Source: Ceratotherium simum simum
Taxonomy: Eukaryota > Chordata > Mammalia > Perissodactyla > Rhinocerotidae
Reading direction: 5' to 3'
Length of the DNA stretch: 64,000 bases
Assembly (NCBI RefSeq): GCF_000283155.1
Contig: NW_004454160.1
Span: 11,301,822-11,365,821 of the forward strand
The position numbers and the translations under genes were made by a program. Below, piece by piece: positions 58,903-64,000 of this stretch (position 1 is its first letter; the number at the start of each line of letters is the position of its first letter). The notes beneath the pieces were generated by a model. That model was not told where the DNA came from. It searched no databases and was given only the letters and a program-made list of their open reading frames with translations.

Positions 58903-58916
58903 GTCGCCTTGGCAAC
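58903..58916 (+). promoter_or_regulatory. RFX X-box in the ELAPOR1-proximal CpG island
   Basis: GTCGCC-TT-GGCAAC fully matches GTNRCC(N0-3)RGYAAC with a 2-base spacer. It is 199 bp upstream of the ELAPOR1 ATG. The site is nearly palindromic, so it could act in either direction. Confidence 0.65.
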
Positions 58917-58981
58917 CGCCTCCTCTTCCCCTCCCCGCGGGTGGGGCAGGGACCACGCGCTCCTCCGCCGCTCACCTGCCG

Positions 58982-58995
58982 GTCGCCATGGCAGC
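58982..58995 (+). promoter_or_regulatory. Near-consensus X-box
   Basis: GTCGCC-AT-GGCAGC matches the X-box with one mismatch (G for A in the RGYAAC half). It lies 66 bp from the full X-box at 58903. Confidence 0.4.
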
Positions 58996-59772
58996 CACTG
59001 CCGCTGGCGCGCGCCGTGTGGGAGTGCGCGCGCCTGGGGTCTGCAACCGGCCCAACAGGCGACCACAAGGCACGTGTAAAGAACGCGGTGGAAACATCCT
59101 CCAAGCCTTCGCCACCAAATTCATGTTTTCCACTGCCCTTTCGGGCCACAGGCTATTTATGAGCATCCCTAATTTTGTAGACATGGCGTTCGATAAATAC
59201 TTATTAAGCTCCTCTTGTGTGTGAAGCGATAGAAATATGATTGAGAGGCCGTCTCTCCTCTAGAAGTTATAGCCTAGAAGAGGGGCCCCGGTAGACGTTA
59301 CGGCAACACACGCTTCTGGAGATCTTGCTTGCATCCCGCCAAATCCATCCGTGCCTTTACAACCGGCTCTATGCGAGGCCTTGAGACTCGTATAGTTAAA
59401 CTGAGTTTAAGCATGGAGAGTTTGCCTTAGCTGGCAATTTTCCAAGCACAACACGTGGGCTCTTCTGTCTCTTGACATCTCATTCTCTCATAGCTTTGAA
59501 AAATCCTTTTGTTAGATGCGAGGGAGAAGGAAAATTCTAGGTCATCTTTTAGAACTTTTTCCTCAATTGAAGTCTTTTGCAGAAGACTGCACTCCGGGAG
59601 GCCCGCGTTTTTCAACCAAGGCTCAGGAGTGCAAATCCAGGGCTCCTTGGTACGCTCGGCGGCGCTTTGCCTCCGCATTCCCAGTAGCTTCCTCCCGAGG
59701 GGCCTCCCGCATTGGACCGCCAGGTGGCGCCCTTCTCGAAGGGACTTCACCTCAGTCACAGATGGCAGGGCA

Positions 59773-59785
59773 GTTACCTGGCAAC
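59773..59785 (+). promoter_or_regulatory. RFX X-box upstream of CFAP276
   Basis: GTTACC-T-GGCAAC matches the X-box consensus GTNRCC(N0-3)RGYAAC at every fixed position with a 1-base spacer. It lies 112 bp before the CFAP276 ATG, which is a typical distance for RFX/FOXJ1-driven ciliary genes. Confidence 0.75.
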
Positions 59786-59896
59786 CGAAACTGGGCGTTC
59801 CAAACAACTGGGACCCGGGATCCTCCACGTGCAAAGTTTCGTGCGGCTGCGCGGGCCTCTCATCCCTCATAAGAGCGTCTCTCTCGGCATTTTACC

Positions 59897-59977
59897 ATGC
59901 CTCCCACCCGAGACCCTTTCCAGCGCCCTACATTGGATAACGATGATTCCTACTTGGGAAAACTGCGGACTTCCAAG
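59897..59977 (+). CDS. CFAP276: CFAP276 (C1orf194) coding exon 1, partial gene
   Basis: The 81-base first coding exon encodes MPPTRDPFQRPTLDNDDSYL then GKLRTSK. It ends AAG|GTACTG, so intron 1 is phase 0. It matches the start of human C1orf194/CFAP276 as I remember it with only a few substitutions, including the exon boundary. The ATG has A at -3. The protein is a microtubule inner protein of ciliary and flagellar doublets. No later exon was recognised in 59978-64000, which is consistent with a first intron running past the window. The gene is head-to-head with ELAPOR1, in the same arrangement as in human, and a consensus RFX X-box lies 112 bp upstream of the ATG. Confidence 0.9.
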
Positions 59978-60438
59978 GTACTGTGGTTTCTTGCACAGAT
60001 TCTCAGCAGTGTCGACGGCAGTCTTCTATCTGGCGGCATGAGGAGCAGAGGCGCTAACTTGAAGGACTGTGGTGAAGGCACTGAGTCAGATAACGGAGGA
60101 GTCTGATTTCCGCCTGTCTGCATGTTCCCATATTCGGATCTGCTAATGTTTTAGAGGTGCTTTTGAGCAGAGGGAAGTAGAGCTCTAGTCCAGAGGAACA
60201 AGGGGGTCTCTCTACCCAAAGCAGTGATTGGTATAAAGAAGCTTAAACAGGCCCAGGATCCACCCAGCCACCCTTTGCCCTGTTTGGAAAACTATTCTCT
60301 GAAGAGATATGAGATACGGAGTAGGAGAGAATCCTCTGAAAGCTACCAGAGCACACTTTATACATGTCTTCACACCGTCTCTGTCTTCTGGTTAAGCTGG
60401 AATGTGTTTCTGTATGTGTGTCAGTGATTTGAGAATTT
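59978..60438 (+). other. CFAP276: CFAP276 intron 1 start
   Basis: Begins GTACTG after exon 1. No exon or repeat recognised. Confidence 0.6.
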
Positions 60439-60453
60439 AAATGATCTTTTTTC

Positions 60454-60763
60454 TTTGGGCCGGCCCTGTGGCTTAGCAGTTAAGTGCGCGCACTCCATTA
60501 CTGGCGGCCAGGGCCCGGATCCCGGGCGCACTGACGCACTGCTTCTCCGGCCATGCTGAGGCCACGTCCCACATACAGCAACTAGAAGGATGTGCAGCTG
60601 TGACATACAACTATCTACTGGGGCTTGGGGCAAAAAAAAGGAGGAGGATTGGCAATAGATGTTAGCTCTGAGCCAGTCTTCCTCGGCAAAAAAAGAGGAG
60701 GATTAGCATGGATGTTAGCTCAGGGCTGATCTCCCTCACAAAAAAAATAAATAAATAAAAAAT
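60454..60763 (+). mobile_element. ERE SINE (composite type)
   Basis: Both tail modules present; 15-bp exact duplication AAATGATCTTTTTTC at 60439-60453 and 60764-60778. Confidence 0.94.
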
Positions 60764-60864
60764 AAATGATCTTTTTTCCGGTAGAAGTATTTAAGATGTT
60801 TGAAGTGCAAAATAAGGTGGATTAAATGGTAATTGTGGCTTAATAAAATCAAAGTTTCCTTTTG

Positions 60865-62340
60865 TTTATTCAACATTTATTATTTACTGTATGCCAGGCC
60901 CTCTGCTAAACACTGAGGATATATAGATAAGTTAGGTGTAGCTCCCGCTCTCAAGGAACTCTGGAAGAAAAGCCAGACTAAGAAGAGCAACAGTAAAAGT
61001 GCTTACACAATAGCACATGTATTGTGACAGAGTTATATGTAGTGTGTCGTGAGAACTGGGAGCTTAAAGGACAGCTTCCCAGAGCAGATGGGCCAGGTGA
61101 GGGAGGAGGTGGAATGTGAGTTAGGAAGAAGGAAACAGGAACCAGATATTTAAGGCAAAGGAAGCAGCAGGTGCACGTACACGGAAAGGAGAATGAGGGT
61201 GGCCTGCGGGGGCCAAAGACTCTAGAATGGCTGGAGCATTGGTGTGAGATGGAGGAGTGAAGAGAGCAGGAGCTGGACAAGTGATCCTGTTGGCTGGGTG
61301 TGCTGTGTACACCATGCTAGTGAGCTAGGATTTCACCCTGGAAGTGCTGGGGAATCAACTTGGGACTTTAAGCACTGGAATGACATACTAGATGGGTATT
61401 TTAGAAAACACAAATGGCAGTGGATTGGATAGATGGGAGTGGGACAAGAGGGATCTGCTGGAGGCTGGTGCAGCAATCTCCAGAAGGAAAAGTAATGGGT
61501 CTAAAGCAGTGATGCAGGGGATGGCGATAAGATGCAAGAGGCAGAACTGATGGGACTTCATGGCTGACTGAATATGGCCCCAAGAGACAAGACAGTCTAG
61601 GATAACTCCAAAGTTTCTGAGGGCTTAATTGATGCCATTTACTGAATGAGGCATTCAGGGAAAGCAGGTTTATGGAGAAAGATGTTGAGATCAATTATAT
61701 AGATGTTGCTTTTGTGGTGCCTATGGGACATTTAAGTGGAGTAGGCAACATGGTTGAGAGTTGTGGGTTGGAGATGTACATCTGGAAGCCACAGTATTCA
61801 TATGGTGGTTGAAGCCATGGGAGGGAATGAGCTCATCCAGTGAATGTGAGAGTAAGAAAAGCAGAAAGTAAACCCCTGGAGAATAGCACTGTCTAAGGGG
61901 CAGAGAGAGAAAGCAGAGCTGAGAAGGAAGCTGAGAAGTGACAGCCAGAGACAGGAGGAAAACCAAGAGGAGCTGGACCCCCAGAGGATGCAGAGAACAT
62001 TTCATGGAATCAGAATCATGGTGCCCGAAACAGCAGAGGTCAAATAAGATTAGCTCTGGAAAGGATCTACCTGACGTGGCCAGAAAGATCATTGGTCACC
62101 AGCAAGAGCAGTTTCAGTGGGTGCTTGAGGCAGAGGCCAGATTGCAGTGGGCTGAAGAGGGGATGGGAATGGGGAAGAAGTGGAGATGGTAAATGTTGAC
62201 TCGTAAAGAAGCCTGGCTCTGTAGGGAAGGTGACAGAGTGGTAGCAGTGATGAAGGAATGAGAGAGAAGCTGGGTCCAGGGGATGCCAGAATGGTGCAGG
62301 TCTCTGAAACACAACAAAGGGCTGGGTTCAGGGAAGAAAG
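60865..62340 (-). mobile_element. Long L2 LINE copy
   Basis: About 1.5 kb of reverse L2: 'attatttactgtatgccagg', 'gctcccgctctcaaggaact', 'ggatgacatac...', 'gggacatttaagtggagtag', 'tagcactgtctaaggggcag'. Confidence 0.75.
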
Positions 62341-62739
62341 TTTATTCCTGAGTAAAAGGGACTTCCCTTTCTTTGAGATGGAAGGAAAGTGGATGTGAAG
62401 ATGGCATTCGTGCTTAACAGTCTTGACTTTTTCAGTGAGACAATCTCATCTTCTGCTGATAGAGAGATGATGAGACTTATGTAGCCTTTGGGGAATGGGA
62501 GGAGAGCTGCCTATGCTTGCATCATGTATATTTGTAGTTTTCTTGTTTCATTTTTCTTGGTGATAGCACAGTGCCTGGTACATACTGTTCAATTAATGTC
62601 TAACTGAGCTGAGTCATACAGCACTTTGCCATATACAGGGGGAGGGGTTGAATCCAACATAGGCTGAATGAGATTTCTACTAGTTTGTAGTTGTACTCAC
62701 TGGAATTCAGTCATTGATTCAACCAATATTTCATTTTTA

Positions 62740-63080
62740 TTTATTTATTTATTTATTTTTAATATTTTTCTTTTTCTTTTTTTTTTTAATTTATTTTTTT
62801 GTGAGGAAGATCAGCCTTGAGCTAACATCCATGCTAATCCTCCTCTTTTTGCTGAGGAAGACTGGCTCTGAGCTAACATCTATTGCCAATCCTCCTCCTT
62901 TTTTTCCCCAAAGCCCCAGTAGATAGTTGCGTGTCATAGTTGCACATCCTTCTAGTTGCTGTATGTGGGACGCAGCCTCAGCATGGCAGGAGAAGTGGTG
63001 CGTCGGTGCGCGCCCAGGATCCGAACCCCGGCCGCCAGTAGCAGAGCGTGCGCACTTAACCGCTAAGCCACTGGGCCCAC
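62740..63080 (-). mobile_element. ERE SINE (composite type)
   Basis: Reverse-oriented, with a long A/T-rich tail (62740-62800). 17-bp exact duplication CCAATATTTCATTTTTA at 62723-62739 and 63081-63097. Confidence 0.94.
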
Positions 63081-63279
63081 CCAATATTTCATTTTTAAAC
63101 ACCGTGTGTATCATGTGTCAGGTCGCTGTGCTAGGTCCTGGGGATACAGTGGCAAACAATATGGCATTTTACACGTGATGAAGAAATCAGTTATGTATTT
63201 TTCACATTTATGCTTGTGGGGTTTTATTTAGGGGATTCAATGGCCAATGGACTTTTTCTTTGACATTCCTGTGGTCACG

Positions 63280-63775
63280 ATGACCCTTCTCTGCTTACTG
63301 AAATCCTTTTCTCTCCCGCTCAGACACTGCACTCTCCTGATTCTCCTGTCTCTGATTGCCTTAGTGTCCTGTCCCTTCCTCTTCCCTCCCTCGTTATAAT
63401 AGTGTGCAGTCCTCATGAACCACCTCTTCCCTTTTGGCCAGACTCCTTTTTGCAGGCTTCAACCACTACCTCATGTGGACCCCCAGATCTCTATTACTTG
63501 TCCTGAGCTCTCCTCCAACAATTGCACACTTCCAATTTTCTACCTGTTAATTGCCTTGGGATGTCTTATCTTTTCTTCAAACTCAGGACATGTAAACCTG
63601 AGCTCATCATCTTTCCTATCTGCTCCCCACCCTTCACTCCACCCTTTTCCCTGTATTCCTGGCCCATTTCTGCCAGTTCTGAGATTGAAAACTTAGGAGG
63701 ATCAAAAGCCTGAGAGTCTTGCCCCATATCGTTCTTCTCTTTGCAGATGTCTCTCTGAGATTCAATTAAAATAGG
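63280..63775 (+). mobile_element. L2 mid part
   Basis: 'caaactcaggacatgtaaac', 'ctgagctcatcatctttcct' match internal L2. Confidence 0.6.
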
Positions 63776-63785
63776 ATGGAATATG

Positions 63786-64000
63786 GGGCCGGTCCCATGG
63801 CGTAGCAGTTAAGTGCGCAGGCTCCGCTGCTGGCCGCCGGGGTTCGGATCCCGGGTGAGCACCGACGCACCGCTTGTCAGGCCATGCTGTGGCGGCGTCC
63901 CACATAAAGTGGAGGAAGATCTGTACAGATGTTAGCTCAGGGCCAGTCTTCCCCAGCAAAATGAGGAGGACTGGCATGGATGTTAGCTCAGGGCTGATCT
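63786..64000 (+). mobile_element. ERE SINE (long type), cut by the window end
   Basis: Plus-oriented head GGCCGGTCCCATGGC and both 'gatgttagctcagggc' motifs; poly(A) lies outside. Confidence 0.92.

Larger units (their letters stand above)
58490..59896. promoter_or_regulatory. CpG-rich bidirectional promoter between ELAPOR1 and CFAP276
   Basis: The two start codons point away from each other and are 1193 bp apart. The stretch around 58490-59060 is strongly GC- and CpG-rich, with about 14 CpGs in 58961-59060 alone, while most of the window is CpG-poor outside the SINEs. No interspersed repeat was recognised between the two ATGs. No TATA box was seen near either start. Transcription starts cannot be located by eye. 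Confidence 0.8.

Noticed and set aside
58525..59224. Open frames of 140-184 codons on the plus strand in the CpG island
   Set aside because: They overlap the promoter and exon 1 of ELAPOR1 on the opposite strand, are rich in Pro, Arg, Ser and Gly as random GC-rich frames are, and resemble no known protein.
59427..59940. Overlapping frames of 118-147 codons on both strands just before CFAP276
   Set aside because: Several frames are open at once, as happens in GC-rich DNA. Only the frame starting at 59897 matches a known protein.
59978..64000. Later CFAP276 exons
   Set aside because: I looked for the peptide expected after '...SKK' (LPYKNPTHLAQ-like) in all plus frames and found none, so exon 2 is probably outside the window.

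Overview
This is a vertebrate nuclear window, not a microbial one. It carries split exons with GT-AG boundaries, a CpG-rich promoter, and about 27 copies of a tRNA-headed SINE with the 'ggccggccccgtggct...gcggttaag' head that is typical of the equine repetitive element (ERE) family. The source is therefore a perissodactyl, most likely a horse or another equid. L2, MIR, old L1 and MLT1 LTR relics fill much of the rest, as expected for a placental mammal.

One gene fills most of the window. ELAPOR1 (KIAA1324/EIG121) runs on the minus strand from its start codon at 58704 down past base 1. Its first ten coding exons are all present with intact frame (1348 coding bases, residues 1 to 449 plus one base), at 58552-58704, 20014-20134, 17688-17880, 12727-12874, 12216-12296, 11482-11587, 11196-11345, 5243-5331, 993-1170 and 146-274. 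The remaining exons lie beyond base 1. Intron 1 is about 38.4 kb and holds most of the repeats. The encoded part is the signal peptide and the cysteine-rich ectodomain of a membrane protein of the endosome/lysosome and secretory pathway.

A second gene, CFAP276 (C1orf194), a ciliary doublet-microtubule protein, starts head-to-head on the plus strand. Only its first coding exon (59897-59977) is in the window. The two start codons are 1.19 kb apart and share a CpG-rich interval that carries two full matches and one near match to the RFX X-box. This suggests a promoter shared with the ciliary programme.

Nothing in the window looks like an undescribed biological system. The best leads are: a nearly perfect 52/51-bp inverted repeat at 40986-41136; an ERE whose target-site duplication starts 16 bp from the exon 9 splice acceptor; the RFX X-box cluster and a further perfect X-box in intron 1; and a 100-N gap at 45956-46055 with the same 21 bases on both sides, probably an assembly artefact inside one ordinary SINE.
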